This document shows positions 41,161 through 49,595 of a stretch of 64,000 nt of DNA, piece by piece. The notes under the pieces were generated by a model. The model was not told the origin of the DNA. It was given only the letters and a program-made list of their open reading frames with translations, and searched no databases. Within the stretch, counting starts at the first letter, position 1; each line of letters starts with the position of its first letter. The DNA is from JANMDU01 sp031375105 (GTDB taxonomy: Bacteria > Pseudomonadota > Gammaproteobacteria > Burkholderiales > Burkholderiaceae_C), in contig JANMHJ010000050.1 in the NCBI GenBank assembly GCA_031375105.1, positions 1-64,000 of the forward strand. Direction: 5' to 3'. Position numbers and translations under genes: made by a program.

Positions 41161-42807
41161 TTAGCCGTTTTGCAATTCAAGACCCGCATGCTCGCGCAGC
41201 GCGTGGAAATGAATTTTTGGATGGCGTTCTTGCGTGAGGCGCAAGTCATAAGGCGAGGTGAGCAGGTAGGCCAATGCATCCACGCCATCGAGTGCGAGCT
41301 TGGCCTGGTTTTTCTCGATGAAGGTTTTCATATCCGCATCGTTTTCTGCCGTTATCCAGCGTGCGCCGGTGTAGCTGGATCCCATCAACCGCGCCTCCAC
41401 GCCGTATTCCGCCTTCAAACGATGCTGCACCACTTCAAACTGCAATTGCCCAATCGCGCCGAGCAGCATGTTGCCGCCGGCATGTGGGCGAAACACTTGA
41501 ATCGCGCCTTCTTCGCCCAGCTGCAACAAACCCTGCTGCAACTGCTTCGATTTCATCGGATTGGCCAGCTCCACCGCCTGAAACATTTCAGGCGCGAAGA
41601 AGGGCAGGCCGGTGTATTGCAAATCGGCTTGCGATGCCATGCCTTCGGTGATCGTGTCGCCCAGCTGCACGCCGCCATGCGTGGTAAAGCCTATGATGTC
41701 GCCTGCATAGGCTTCTTCCACCGCCTCGCGGCGTTGGCTCATGAAGGTCACCACCGACGTGGGCCGGAGTTCCTTTGCCGTGCGCTGCACCTTGAGCTTC
41801 ATGCCGCTCGTGAATTTGCCCGAACACACGCGCACGAAGGCAATGCGGTCGCGGTGCGAAGGATCCATATTGGCCTGCACTTTGAACACCACACCTGAGA
41901 AGCCTGCGTCATCGGGCTGCACTTCGCGTGGCTCGTATTGTTTGTTGGCAGTCTTCAAGCCACTGCTCACACGCAGGCGCGGCGGTGGCGCAAGATCGGC
42001 AAGCGCATCTAGCACTTCACGAATACCAAAATTGTTGATCGCTGAGCCAAAGAACACAGGCGTTTGCTTCGCTGCTAAAAACGCTGCTTCGTTATAGCGC
42101 GGCGCAGCTTCTTGCACAAGTTCCACATTGCCTTCTGCTAGCGCAAACTCCGCGCCGATGCGCTCGCGCAATTTGTCTTTCTCAGCAAACGACACAATTT
42201 CGTCGCCTTCATCAGCCAGCTTGTCTGAGCCAGATTTGAACAAGCGCATTTGATCCTTGCGCAAATCCATGATGCCTGCAAACAGTTTGCCTTGCCCCAC
42301 AGGCCAAGCCATCGGCACGCAAGGCATGCCTAGCGCCTGCTCGACTTCATCGAGTAGCTCCAGCGGGTCGCGCCCTTCGCGGTCCATTTTGTTCACAAAA
42401 GTCATGATTGGGGTGTTGCGCTGGCGGCAAACTTCAATCAAGCGCCGCGTCTGCGGCTCCACGCCATTGGCTGCATCAATTACCATCAGCGCAGAATCCA
42501 CCGCCGTGAGCACGCGATACGTGTCTTCCGAAAAATCCCGGTGGCCGGGCGTATCCAGCAAATTGATCACGCAATCGCGATACATCATCTGCATCACGGA
42601 GGAGGCCACAGAAATGCCGCGCTGCTTTTCAATCTCCATCCAATCGGAGGTGGCATGCCGTGTTGCCTTGCGCGCCTTCACAGATCCGGCAATATGAATC
42701 GCACCCGAAAACAGCAGGAGCTTTTCAGTCAGTGTGGTCTTACCCGCATCTGGGTGCGAGATGATGGCAAAGGTGCGGCGGCGGCGGGTTTCGGCGGTGA
42801 GAGTCAC
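41161..42807 (-). CDS. prfC: Peptide chain release factor 3
   Basis: 548 residues, normal for RF3. G-domain motifs: SHPDAGKTTLTEK (G1), RGISV (G2), LLDTPGHRDFSEDTYR (G3), NKMDREGRDP (G4). Domains II and III follow with EPREVQPDDAGFSGVVFKVQANMDP and SSYTGARWIT. RF3 is a GTPase that recycles RF1/RF2 from the ribosome after peptide release. The start overlaps the parE stop as ATGA (42804-42807), an unusual coupling of a translation factor to a toxin-antitoxin operon. Confidence 0.95.
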   Translation of the reverse strand: MTLTAETRRRRTFAIISHPDAGKTTLTEKLLLFSGAIHIAGSVKARKATRHATSDWMEIEKQRGISVASSVMQMMYRDCVINLLDTPGHRDFSEDTYRVLTAVDSALMVIDAANGVEPQTRRLIEVCRQRNTPIMTFVNKMDREGRDPLELLDEVEQALGMPCVPMAWPVGQGKLFAGIMDLRKDQMRLFKSGSDKLADEGDEIVSFAEKDKLRERIGAEFALAEGNVELVQEAAPRYNEAAFLAAKQTPVFFGSAINNFGIREVLDALADLAPPPRLRVSSGLKTANKQYEPREVQPDDAGFSGVVFKVQANMDPSHRDRIAFVRVCSGKFTSGMKLKVQRTAKELRPTSVVTFMSQRREAVEEAYAGDIIGFTTHGGVQLGDTITEGMASQADLQYTGLPFFAPEMFQAVELANPMKSKQLQQGLLQLGEEGAIQVFRPHAGGNMLLGAIGQLQFEVVQHRLKAEYGVEARLMGSSYTGARWITAENDADMKTFIEKNQAKLALDGVDALAYLLTSPYDLRLTQERHPKIHFHALREHAGLELQNG

Positions 42808-43157
42808 GGTAATGGATTCGATAGATGTTGGGGAAGATCAGACGCTTGATGCAAGATGCGCACAATGGTGATGAAGTCTTGGCGTTCGATGTAAAAAATG
42901 ATCAATGGGAATTGTCGGTAAGTCCAGCAGCGCAGCACCATTACTTCCCCTTGTGCATCGGTGTCCAGCATCGAGACTGGCGTAAATGAAGCATAGCGTG
43001 TTGAGCCAGTGCGAGGGAATCGCTCTATGTGCGTGAGCGCATCTTGCGTGCGTTGGCTGTATTCCTCGGCAATACGCTCACCGGCATGGATCAAGTAGTG
43101 ATCGTAGAACGAAATAAGGTCTGCATCAGCCTCTGCGCTGATGTTGATGGGCTTCAT
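42804..43157 (-). CDS. parE: ParE/RelE-superfamily toxin
   Basis: 117 residues. The pattern INISAEADADLISFYDHYLIHAGE..AEEYSQRTQDALTHIERFPRTGS, then EVMVLRCWTYRQFPLIIFYIER..ITIVRILHQASDLP, is the ParE fold (two helices, then a four-strand sheet with the terminal RILH motif). ParE toxins usually poison DNA gyrase. The antitoxin precedes it by 5 bases. The stop overlaps the prfC start. Confidence 0.88.
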   Translation of the reverse strand: MKPINISAEADADLISFYDHYLIHAGERIAEEYSQRTQDALTHIERFPRTGSTRYASFTPVSMLDTDAQGEVMVLRCWTYRQFPLIIFYIERQDFITIVRILHQASDLPQHLSNPLP

Positions 43158-43162
43158 GCGAC

Positions 43163-43450
43163 TCAGGCTGCTTTGCGATGGAGTGCAGCAGACTTGGATG
43201 CATTGGCGCGATGTGTTTGTGCGCGTTTTGAGAAATCAGCGCGAATGTCTTCCCAAGGTCTGCCAGGGCCAGAAGCCAAGCCTGCCTCAATCAAAGCCTT
43301 GAATCGTTCCTCGGCCTGTCGCTCAATGTCTCTCCTCACGAGATCACGCACATACTCGCTGGTGGAGCTGTAGCCTTTGGCCTGCATGCGTGTATCTACA
43401 AAAGACTTGAGATCTTCTGGCAGGGAGATATTCATGGTGACTGTAGACAT
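43163..43450 (-). CDS. parD: ParD-type antitoxin
   Basis: 95 residues. N-terminal ribbon-helix-helix: TVTMNISLPEDLKSFVDTRMQAKGYSSTSEYVRDLVRRDIE, the standard ParD motif. The C-terminal arm (about 45-95) would wrap the ParE toxin. It normally represses its own operon as ParDE, which here would extend to prfC. Divergent from the ahcY leader, sharing the region 43451-43546. Confidence 0.9.
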   Translation of the reverse strand: MSTVTMNISLPEDLKSFVDTRMQAKGYSSTSEYVRDLVRRDIERQAEERFKALIEAGLASGPGRPWEDIRADFSKRAQTHRANASKSAALHRKAA

Positions 43451-43735
43451 GCTCGAATTTTAGCGCATTGGCAAGCTTTGCCAAGAGTCAAAAGACGCTT
43501 TTGCAAGAGTCTTGGCGGTAGAAACAAGACTGAAAGGTAGTAAAATTGAGCCTTCCGAGGAGCGTTGCAGCGCCCCTTCTCCTGATGAGAAGCGTGGCGT
43601 GAGGCTCGGAGCTCACATGATGTGCAAACAGTGTGTATGGCAACGACGCTCACCCGCTGATTTTTGTGTGGTGAGCCTCCCTTTCTTGGTTTGGCATGCT
43701 GATCAGTGGAATTTTTTTAACCACTGGAGTTAACC
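43451..43735 (+). promoter_or_regulatory. Divergent control region and ahcY leader
   Basis: 285 bases without a gene. A TAAAAT at 43541-43546 is a good -10 box for ahcY because the riboswitch begins just after it; no strong -35 matches it. The last 120 bases, after the riboswitch, form the ahcY 5' leader with AACCACTGGAGTTAACC before the ATG (GGAG at about 43725). ParD's promoter must lie in 43451-43540 on the other strand. Confidence 0.55.
43547..43615 (+). ncRNA. S-adenosylhomocysteine (SAH) riboswitch
   Basis: The leader shows the SAH aptamer layout. P1 is TCCGAG (43554-43559) with CTCGGA (43605-43610); next to it is the conserved GAGGAGCGTTGCAGCGCC-like block (43557-43574), then a variable hairpin (TTCTC...GAGAA, 43577-43592) and GGCGTGAGGCTCGG closing the pseudoknot. 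Known: this class sits in front of ahcY/metF genes of beta- and gammaproteobacteria and turns expression on when SAH accumulates. Its place upstream of ahcY fits exactly. Confidence 0.9.
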
Positions 43736-45187
43736 ATGAGCGCTGTATTGAAGCCAATCAAGAACCAAGATTACGAAATTGCTGACCTGTCCCTCGCGGG
43801 CTGGGGTCAGAAAGAAATCAACATCGCCGAGACAGAAATGCCCGGCCTGATGGCGATTCGTGAAGAATTTTCCAAGAAAAAGCCGTTGAAGGGCGCACGC
43901 GTTACCGGCTCGCTGCACATGACGATTCAAACCGCCGTGCTCGTGCAAACGCTCGAGGCTCTTGGCGCTGATGTGCGCTGGGCTTCTTGCAATATTTACT
44001 CAACGCAAGATCACGCCGCTGCTGCCCTCGTGGTGGCCGGCACGCCCGTGTTTGCCTACAAAGGCGAGAGCTTGAAAGATTATTGGGATTACACCCACCG
44101 CATCTTTGAATTCGGCGGCAAAAAAGGCACGGCTGAAGAAGGCCCGAACATGATTTTGGACGACGGTGGCGATGCCACCTTGTTGATGCACCTGGGCACC
44201 CGCGCTGAGAAAGACATCAAAGTCTTGGCCAAGCCAGGCAGCGAAGAAGAGATTGAGTTGTTTGCCGCGATCAAAGCCAAGCTGAAAGTGGATCCCACCT
44301 GGTATTCACGTCGTTTGAAAAACATCATCGGCGTGACCGAAGAGACCACCACTGGCGTGCTGCGCTTGAACGAAATGTCTGCCAAGGGCACGCTCGCCAT
44401 CCGCGCGATCAACGTGAACGACAGCGTGACCAAATCGAAATTTGACAACCTCTATGGTTGCCGTGAATCTTTGGTTGATGCGATCAAACGCGCGACTGAC
44501 GTGATGATTGCAGGCAAAGTGGCTGTGGTGGCGGGTTACGGCGACGTGGGTAAGGGATCAGCACAAGCGCTGAGGGCTCTGTCAGCACAAGTGTGGGTGA
44601 CGGAAGTGGATCCGATCAACGCCTTGCAAGCCGCCATGGAAGGCTACCGTGTTGTGACGATGGAATACGCTGCTGACAAGTGCGATATTTTCGTGTCTGC
44701 CACCGGCAACAAAAACGTCATCACCTACAAGCACATGGAAGCCATGAAGGATCAGGCCATCGTTTGCAACATTGGCCACTTTGACAATGAAATCGATGTC
44801 GCTTCGCTTGAGAAACTCCAGTGGGAAGAGATCAAGCCGCAAGTTGATCATGTGATCTTCCCGAAGAAGGGCAAAAATCCTGCCAAGCGCATCATCATGC
44901 TGGCCAAAGGCCGTTTGGTGAATCTGGGTTGCGGCACGGGTCATCCTAGCTTCGTGATGTCTTCTTCCTTCGCAAACCAGACGATCGCTCAGATCGAGCT
45001 GTTCACCAAAGCCAAAGAATACGAAGTGGGCAAGGTCTATGTGTTGCCAAAGCATCTGGACGAAAAGGTCGCACGCATGCACTTGAAGAAAGTGGGCGCG
45101 GTTCTGACTGAATTGTCTAAGGAACAGGCGGACTACATTGGTGTAAAAGTGGCTGGGCCTTACAAGGCTGATACGTATCGCTATTAA
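43736..45187 (+). CDS. ahcY: Adenosylhomocysteinase (SAH hydrolase)
   Basis: 483 residues. Landmarks: ARVTGSLHMTIQTAVLVQTL, WASCNIYSTQDHAAAAL, the NAD-binding AGYGDVGKGSAQALRAL, CDIFVSATGNKNVI, and the C-terminal DEKVARMHLKKVGAVLTEL with the KADTYRY end. It splits S-adenosylhomocysteine to adenosine and homocysteine, relieving product inhibition of methyltransferases, and is controlled by the SAH riboswitch in its leader. TlyA and MetF downstream belong to the same methyl cycle. Confidence 0.97.
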   Translation: MSAVLKPIKNQDYEIADLSLAGWGQKEINIAETEMPGLMAIREEFSKKKPLKGARVTGSLHMTIQTAVLVQTLEALGADVRWASCNIYSTQDHAAAALVVAGTPVFAYKGESLKDYWDYTHRIFEFGGKKGTAEEGPNMILDDGGDATLLMHLGTRAEKDIKVLAKPGSEEEIELFAAIKAKLKVDPTWYSRRLKNIIGVTEETTTGVLRLNEMSAKGTLAIRAINVNDSVTKSKFDNLYGCRESLVDAIKRATDVMIAGKVAVVAGYGDVGKGSAQALRALSAQVWVTEVDPINALQAAMEGYRVVTMEYAADKCDIFVSATGNKNVITYKHMEAMKDQAIVCNIGHFDNEIDVASLEKLQWEEIKPQVDHVIFPKKGKNPAKRIIMLAKGRLVNLGCGTGHPSFVMSSSFANQTIAQIELFTKAKEYEVGKVYVLPKHLDEKVARMHLKKVGAVLTELSKEQADYIGVKVAGPYKADTYRY

Positions 45188-45216
45188 GTGCTGACCGTTT
45201 AAATTCAAAAGACAGG

Positions 45217-45315
45217 TCGCGAAAAACGCAAAAGTGACGCGAAAGACGCGAAAAAGAAAATTCATTTGGTTTTCTTTTGCATCTTTCGCGAAACCTTCGC
45301 GTCTTTCGCGCCCCG
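45217..45315. repeat. Long inverted repeat (GACGCGAAAG family, copy A)
   Basis: Left arm CGCGAAAAACGCAAAAGTGA... (45219-45260) and right arm ...CTTTCGCGTCTTTCGCG (45270-45310) are imperfectly complementary over about 40 bases, able to form a long hairpin in DNA or RNA. It lies between ahcY and tlyA. A second member is at 56394-56550. Confidence 0.8.
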
Positions 45316-45333
45316 TATTTGATTTCAAGTCAT

Positions 45334-46119
45334 ATGCGAGCCGACCAACTTCTCGTTCATCGCGGCTTGGCAGCTTCGCGCAGCCAAGCGCAGCGCTTGA
45401 TCGAATCGGGTGTGCGCAAGCTCACGCGAGAGGGTTGGAAAACGGTGAGCAAAAGCGATGATCTGTTTGACGATGTTGAGCTTGAATTGCTCAACGCAGC
45501 GGAGGCCAGATATGTTTCTCGCGGCGGCTTAAAGCTGGAAGGCGCTTTGCTCAAGAGCGGTATTTCTGCGCAAGGCAAGCTGTGCCTAGACATTGGCCAA
45601 AGCACTGGCGGTTTTACCGACTGCCTCTTGCAACATGGTGCAAAGTTCGTGGTGGGCGTGGATGTGGGGCATGCGCAATTGCATGCGCGCGTGCGTGCGG
45701 ATGAGCGTGTAGTGTGCCTTGAGAAAATCAATGCTCGGGAGCTAAATACTCCTGATTTGATAGCATACTGTGCAGATAATATAACGGGTAGAGGCCGATT
45801 TGACTTGAAAAATCAGGCTTTCCAGCTGCTGGTAGGCGATGTGTCTTTCATCTCACAAACCTTGCTCGTACCGCGCTTTTCTGATCTGCTCGCGCCAGAC
45901 TCAGACGTGCTGATGCTGGTCAAACCTCAGTTTGAATTGCAGCCCGGTGATTTAGCCAAAGGCGGTATTGTGAAAGATGTTTCGCTGTATGAAAAAGTCG
46001 AACTTCGCATTCGCGACAGCTACGCGCAAGCAGGCTTGACTGTGAAAAACTATTTTGAAAGCCCGATCTCGGGCGGAGATGGCAACCGCGAATTTTTCGT
46101 GCATGCCGTGTTGGAGTAA
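45334..46119 (+). CDS. tlyA: TlyA-family rRNA (cytidine-2'-O)-methyltransferase
   Basis: 261 residues from the ATG at 45334. N-terminal S4 RNA-binding domain (RADQLLVHRGLAASRSQAQRLIES), then an FtsJ-like SAM-dependent methyltransferase with LDIGQSTGGFTDCLLQHGA (motif I) and LLVGDVSFISQTLLV, ending with KPQFELQPGDLAKGGIVKD. It 2'-O-methylates 16S/23S rRNA. As a SAM user it fits next to ahcY and metF. About 25 residues (136-160) are encoded by a dispersed repeat. Confidence 0.9.
   Translation: MRADQLLVHRGLAASRSQAQRLIESGVRKLTREGWKTVSKSDDLFDDVELELLNAAEARYVSRGGLKLEGALLKSGISAQGKLCLDIGQSTGGFTDCLLQHGAKFVVGVDVGHAQLHARVRADERVVCLEKINARELNTPDLIAYCADNITGRGRFDLKNQAFQLLVGDVSFISQTLLVPRFSDLLAPDSDVLMLVKPQFELQPGDLAKGGIVKDVSLYEKVELRIRDSYAQAGLTVKNYFESPISGGDGNREFFVHAVLE
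45741..45815 (+). repeat. Dispersed short repeat (copy 9), in frame within tlyA
   Basis: GCTAAATACTCCTGATTTGATAGCA, then TACTGTGCAGATAATATAACGGG, TAGAGGCCGATTTGACTTG and AAAAAT. Sense orientation, but in a different reading frame from the UvrA copy. Confidence 0.86.
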
Positions 46120-46121
46120 AC

Positions 46122-46961
46122 ATGAACGCATCAAAAAAATTACCCATCAGCTTTGAATTCTTCCCGCCGAAAACGCCCGAAGGCATAGAAAAACTCGTCG
46201 CTGTGCGCCAGAAGCTTTACGCGCTCAAACCAGAGTTTTTCAGCGTGACCTATGGCGCAGGTGGCTCCACGCAAGATGGCACGCTGCAAACCGTGCAAGC
46301 TATTCTTGCGGATGGCTTCGATGCCGCTCCGCATTTCAGCTGCATCGGTGCTAGCAAGACAAGCGTTCGCACCCAACTTGCACAATTCAAAGATGCAGGC
46401 ATCAAGCGCATGGTGGCGCTGCGCGGCGATCTGCCCAGCGGCCACGGCATGTTTGGTGAATTCAAATACGCCAGTGAACTCATCGCCTTCATCCGCGCCG
46501 AGACAGGCGACACATTTCACATTGAAGTGGGCTGCTATCCCGAAATGCATCCGCAAGCCAAATCGCCCGAAGCAGATTTGCAAGCCTACGCCACGAAAGT
46601 GAAAGCAGGCGCAAGCAGCGCCATCACCCAATACTTCTTCAACAGCGACGCGTATTTCCGCTTTGTAGACGATGCCCACAAACTCGGCGCAACCATCCCC
46701 GTCGTCCCCGGCATCATGCCCATCACCAATTCATCCCAGCTCATGCGCTTTTCTGATGCCTGCGGCGCAGAAATTCCCCGCTGGATTCGCACGCGCCTCC
46801 AAGCCTTCGGCGACGACACCGCCTCCATCAAATCCTTCGGCCTAGATGTGATCACCGATCTTTGCGACCAACTGCGCAACGCAGGTGTGCCCGGCATCCA
46901 TTTCTACAGCATGAACCAAGCCGCTACGGTGGCGGAGATTTGCAAGCGGTTAGAGGTCTGA
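46122..46961 (+). CDS. metF: 5,10-Methylenetetrahydrofolate reductase
   Basis: 279 residues. Family blocks: ISFEFFPPKTPEGIEK, FSVTYGAGGSTQDGTL, HFSCIGASKTSVRTQL, ALRGDLPSGHG, VGCYPEMHPQA and ITQYFFNSDAYFRFVD, with PGIMPITNSSQLMRFSDACGAEIP. This FAD enzyme reduces methylene-THF to methyl-THF for methionine synthesis, completing the methyl-cycle cluster with ahcY. It starts 2 bases after the tlyA stop. Confidence 0.96.
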   Translation: MNASKKLPISFEFFPPKTPEGIEKLVAVRQKLYALKPEFFSVTYGAGGSTQDGTLQTVQAILADGFDAAPHFSCIGASKTSVRTQLAQFKDAGIKRMVALRGDLPSGHGMFGEFKYASELIAFIRAETGDTFHIEVGCYPEMHPQAKSPEADLQAYATKVKAGASSAITQYFFNSDAYFRFVDDAHKLGATIPVVPGIMPITNSSQLMRFSDACGAEIPRWIRTRLQAFGDDTASIKSFGLDVITDLCDQLRNAGVPGIHFYSMNQAATVAEICKRLEV

Positions 46962-46962
46962 C

Positions 46963-46983
46963 CAGCTCGAGTTCACCGAGCTG
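46963..46983. terminator. Possible bidirectional hairpin between metF and gspE-like gene
   Basis: CAGCTCG (46963-46969), 7-base loop, CGAGCTG (46977-46983): a perfect 7-bp stem in the 32-base gap between two convergent genes. No T-tract follows on the plus strand, so termination is uncertain. Confidence 0.4.
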
Positions 46984-46993
46984 ATCTAAAGTT

Positions 46994-48793
46994 TCACCCC
47001 ATCAAAGGCGTCGAAGTCAACACTTCTTCAATCGTCGTCGTGCCATCGGCCACACGCAGGGCGGCGGCTAGGCGCAGGGGGCGCATGCCATCTGCAATGC
47101 CTTGTTTGCGGGTGGCGGTCATGTCGGCTTCTTTGTTGACGAGGGCTTTGAAGCTTTCGGTCACGGTGAGCAATTCGTAGATGCCCATGCGGCCCATGTA
47201 GCCGGTCATGCGGCAATCGACGCAGCCCACGGGTTTGTAGGGCTTGTAGCCTGCGTTGATGCTCCAGGGCTTGATGATGTCGTTGATTGCAGCGCGTGAA
47301 GCATCTTGGTTTGCTGTGTCCACGGGTTGCTTGCATTGCGGGCAGAGCGTGCGGATCAGGCGCTGCGCGAGCACACCGAGCAGCGTGGCATTCAGCAGAT
47401 AGGGCGGAATGCCCAGCTCCATGAGGCGAGCCACAGCACTGGGTGCGTCATTGGTATGCAAGGTAGAGAACACCAAATGCCCAGTCAGCGCGGCTTGCAC
47501 AGCCATCTCTGCCGTTTCTAGATCGCGAATCTCGCCGATCATGATGATGTCGGGGTCTTGCCGCATCAAGGCGCGCAGGCCTTCGGCAAAACCAAAATCG
47601 AGCTGATGTTGTACCTGGGTTTGGTTGAACGCAGGTTCAATCATTTCAATCGGGTCTTCCACGGTGCAGACGTTGACCTCTTCGGTGGCTAAGCGTTTGA
47701 GTGTGGAATACAGCGTGGTCGTCTTACCTGAACCCGTGGGGCCGGTGACGAGGACGATGCCATAAGGTCGCTTGACGAGTTCTTCCCAGCGGGTGGCATC
47801 GTGGTCAGAGAACCCTAAGCCTTCTAAATCTTTCACCGCATTGTCAGGGTCAAAAATACGCATCACCATTTTTTCGCCAAAGGCGGTGGGCAAGGTAGAC
47901 AGGCGCATTTCCACTTCGTCGCCACGTGGATTTTTGGTTTTGATGCGGCCATCGAGCGGACGGCGTTTCTCAACCACATCCATTCGCCCAAGCAACTTGA
48001 TCCGCGCCACCATCGCATTCATCACACCCAGCGGCACCTGATACACCGCATGCAACACGCCATCAATCCGAAAGCGAATCACGCCTTGCTCGCGGCGTGG
48101 CTCTAAATGAATATCACTGGCACGTTGGTCAAACGCATATTGCCAAAGCCAATCGACCACCTGCACCACGCCTTGATCGTTCGCATCGAGCTGCTTATTG
48201 GTTTTGCCCAGCTCTACCAATTGCTCAAAACTCGCACCGCCCGTTGAGCCACCGGTTTTGATGGCGTTGCGTACGGATTTGGCTAAGGCAAAAAATTCTG
48301 CTGTGAATTTATGAATGTCTTGCGGGCTGGCCACCACCATGCGCACGCTGCGCTTGGCTTGGCGTTCAACTTCATCCACCCAATCGGTGATGAAAGGCTG
48401 GCTGGTGGCGATCACCACTTGGGCTGCTAACACCTGCACAGGAAGAATGCCATGCCGCTCAGCATAGGTGGCGCTCATCGTCTCGGCCACTTTGCCCACA
48501 TCGACCTTCATCGGATCAATGCGGAAATAATCTACGCCTGCTTTGAGCGCCAAAAATTGCGTGAGTGCTTCCATGTCGAGCGGCTTGCCATCCGAGGCGC
48601 GTGTGATGGCAACAGCGGCTAGGCGCACCAAGGGATGCTGAGCACTTTCGGCCTTGGAGCAGCGGTCAATCGTGCGCTTGGCTTCCTGTGGCGAGATCAC
48701 GCCGTCTTGCTGTAGCCATTGCACGATGTGCCGCCAGTCCACCGGGCCGATGTGGGAAACGGAAAGGGTTTTTTGTTTGACAGCGGCATTCAT
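46994..48793 (-). CDS. GspE/PulE-family secretion or pilus ATPase
   Basis: 599 residues. N-terminal MshE-like domain (about 15-190), then the ATPase with Walker A GPTGSGKTTTLYSTLKRL, aspartate box NVCTVEDPIE, Walker B PDIIMIGEIRDLETA and His box TGHLVFSTLHTNDAPSA. The C-terminal zinc tetracysteine motif (CPQCKQPV and CVDCRMTGYMGRMGIYEL) is intact. These hexameric ATPases drive type II secretion or type IV pilus assembly. Here it is an orphan: no other gsp or pil genes are visible, so the partner system is elsewhere. Confidence 0.9.
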   Translation of the reverse strand: MNAAVKQKTLSVSHIGPVDWRHIVQWLQQDGVISPQEAKRTIDRCSKAESAQHPLVRLAAVAITRASDGKPLDMEALTQFLALKAGVDYFRIDPMKVDVGKVAETMSATYAERHGILPVQVLAAQVVIATSQPFITDWVDEVERQAKRSVRMVVASPQDIHKFTAEFFALAKSVRNAIKTGGSTGGASFEQLVELGKTNKQLDANDQGVVQVVDWLWQYAFDQRASDIHLEPRREQGVIRFRIDGVLHAVYQVPLGVMNAMVARIKLLGRMDVVEKRRPLDGRIKTKNPRGDEVEMRLSTLPTAFGEKMVMRIFDPDNAVKDLEGLGFSDHDATRWEELVKRPYGIVLVTGPTGSGKTTTLYSTLKRLATEEVNVCTVEDPIEMIEPAFNQTQVQHQLDFGFAEGLRALMRQDPDIIMIGEIRDLETAEMAVQAALTGHLVFSTLHTNDAPSAVARLMELGIPPYLLNATLLGVLAQRLIRTLCPQCKQPVDTANQDASRAAINDIIKPWSINAGYKPYKPVGCVDCRMTGYMGRMGIYELLTVTESFKALVNKEADMTATRKQGIADGMRPLRLAAALRVADGTTTIEEVLTSTPLMG

Positions 48794-48818
48794 AGCAGCA
48801 TATTAGCAAGCTTTGCGT

Positions 48819-49595
48819 TCACTTAACCCATGGTTTGATCAGGCGCAGCCATTTACGCGCAGGCAATTCAAACATGGCCTCAATTTGCTCAGCGCGTGCG
48901 GCCAGCAGGTCGCGCTTGGGCCGTGAGGGCGTGCGCTGCGCCAAGATCACGGTGTTGCCTTCCTTGGTGGGCTTGAAATGCCACACCGCATCTTCACCAA
49001 ATGCTGCGCTGATTTTGGCCAAGCTCTTGTCAAAACTGCTGCTGCGGCCAAATAAATTCACCGTCATGATGCCTTCGTCAGAGAGCACACCGCGCACCAA
49101 ACGATAAAAATCCTCGCTGTCGAGCACCGGTGCAGCCGCCTCATGGTCATACAAATCCACCTGTGCGCAATCAACGAAATTGCTCTGCTGCCCTTGTGGA
49201 ATCTGTGCAGTTTGCTCCCAATTTAAGAGCGTCATGAGTGCATCGCCCAAGATGATGTGCAGGCGCTTGTCTTGGGGTGGCAGCTTGAACCAATGCTGGC
49301 ACGCGGCTACCACCGAAGGATTGATCTCCAGCACGGTGGTGCTCATTTTCAGAGTTTTGTAGCAAGCTTTCGTGATCGTGCCAGCGCCCAAGCCGAGCTG
49401 AAGCGCATGCAGTTTCTTTACTTTCAAAGGCTCAAAAAACAGCAGCCAAGCCATCATGCGCTGCACGTATTCCAGCTCAATCTCAAACGGCTTGTCAATC
49501 AACATGCTGCCCTGCACCCACTCTGAGCCCAGATGCAGATAGCGGATGCCGCTCATTTCAGACATGTTGACGACGGGGAGGCGGGATTTTTTCAT
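48819..49595 (-). CDS. Spermidine-synthase-like protein
   Basis: 258 residues from the ATG at 49595, which overlaps the upstream stop as ATGA. The Rossmann methyltransferase-like core has QLGLGAGTITKACYKTL (motif I) and TTVLEINPSVVAACQHW, then ILGDALMTLL and QVDLYDHEAAAPVLDSEDFYRLV (polyamine-synthase pattern). The N-terminus YLHLGSEWVQGSMLIDKPFEIELEYVQRMM matches the family's 'Q.s.....p..l...Y' block. Many such proteins in betaproteobacteria are orphans whose aminopropyltransferase activity is untested. It is coupled to the glycosylase and TatD genes. Confidence 0.78.
   Translation of the reverse strand: MKKSRLPVVNMSEMSGIRYLHLGSEWVQGSMLIDKPFEIELEYVQRMMAWLLFFEPLKVKKLHALQLGLGAGTITKACYKTLKMSTTVLEINPSVVAACQHWFKLPPQDKRLHIILGDALMTLLNWEQTAQIPQGQQSNFVDCAQVDLYDHEAAAPVLDSEDFYRLVRGVLSDEGIMTVNLFGRSSSFDKSLAKISAAFGEDAVWHFKPTKEGNTVILAQRTPSRPKRDLLAARAEQIEAMFELPARKWLRLIKPWVK

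Noticed and set aside
40933..41898. 321-codon plus-strand open frame
   Set aside because: It is antisense to the HAD gene and prfC, both clear by motifs; the composition (His/Arg/Leu-rich) is that of a shadow frame.
44582..45328. 248-codon minus-strand open frame
   Set aside because: Antisense to ahcY and the adjacent inverted repeat; the apparent N-terminal KDAKEN-type sequence is only the translation of that repeat.
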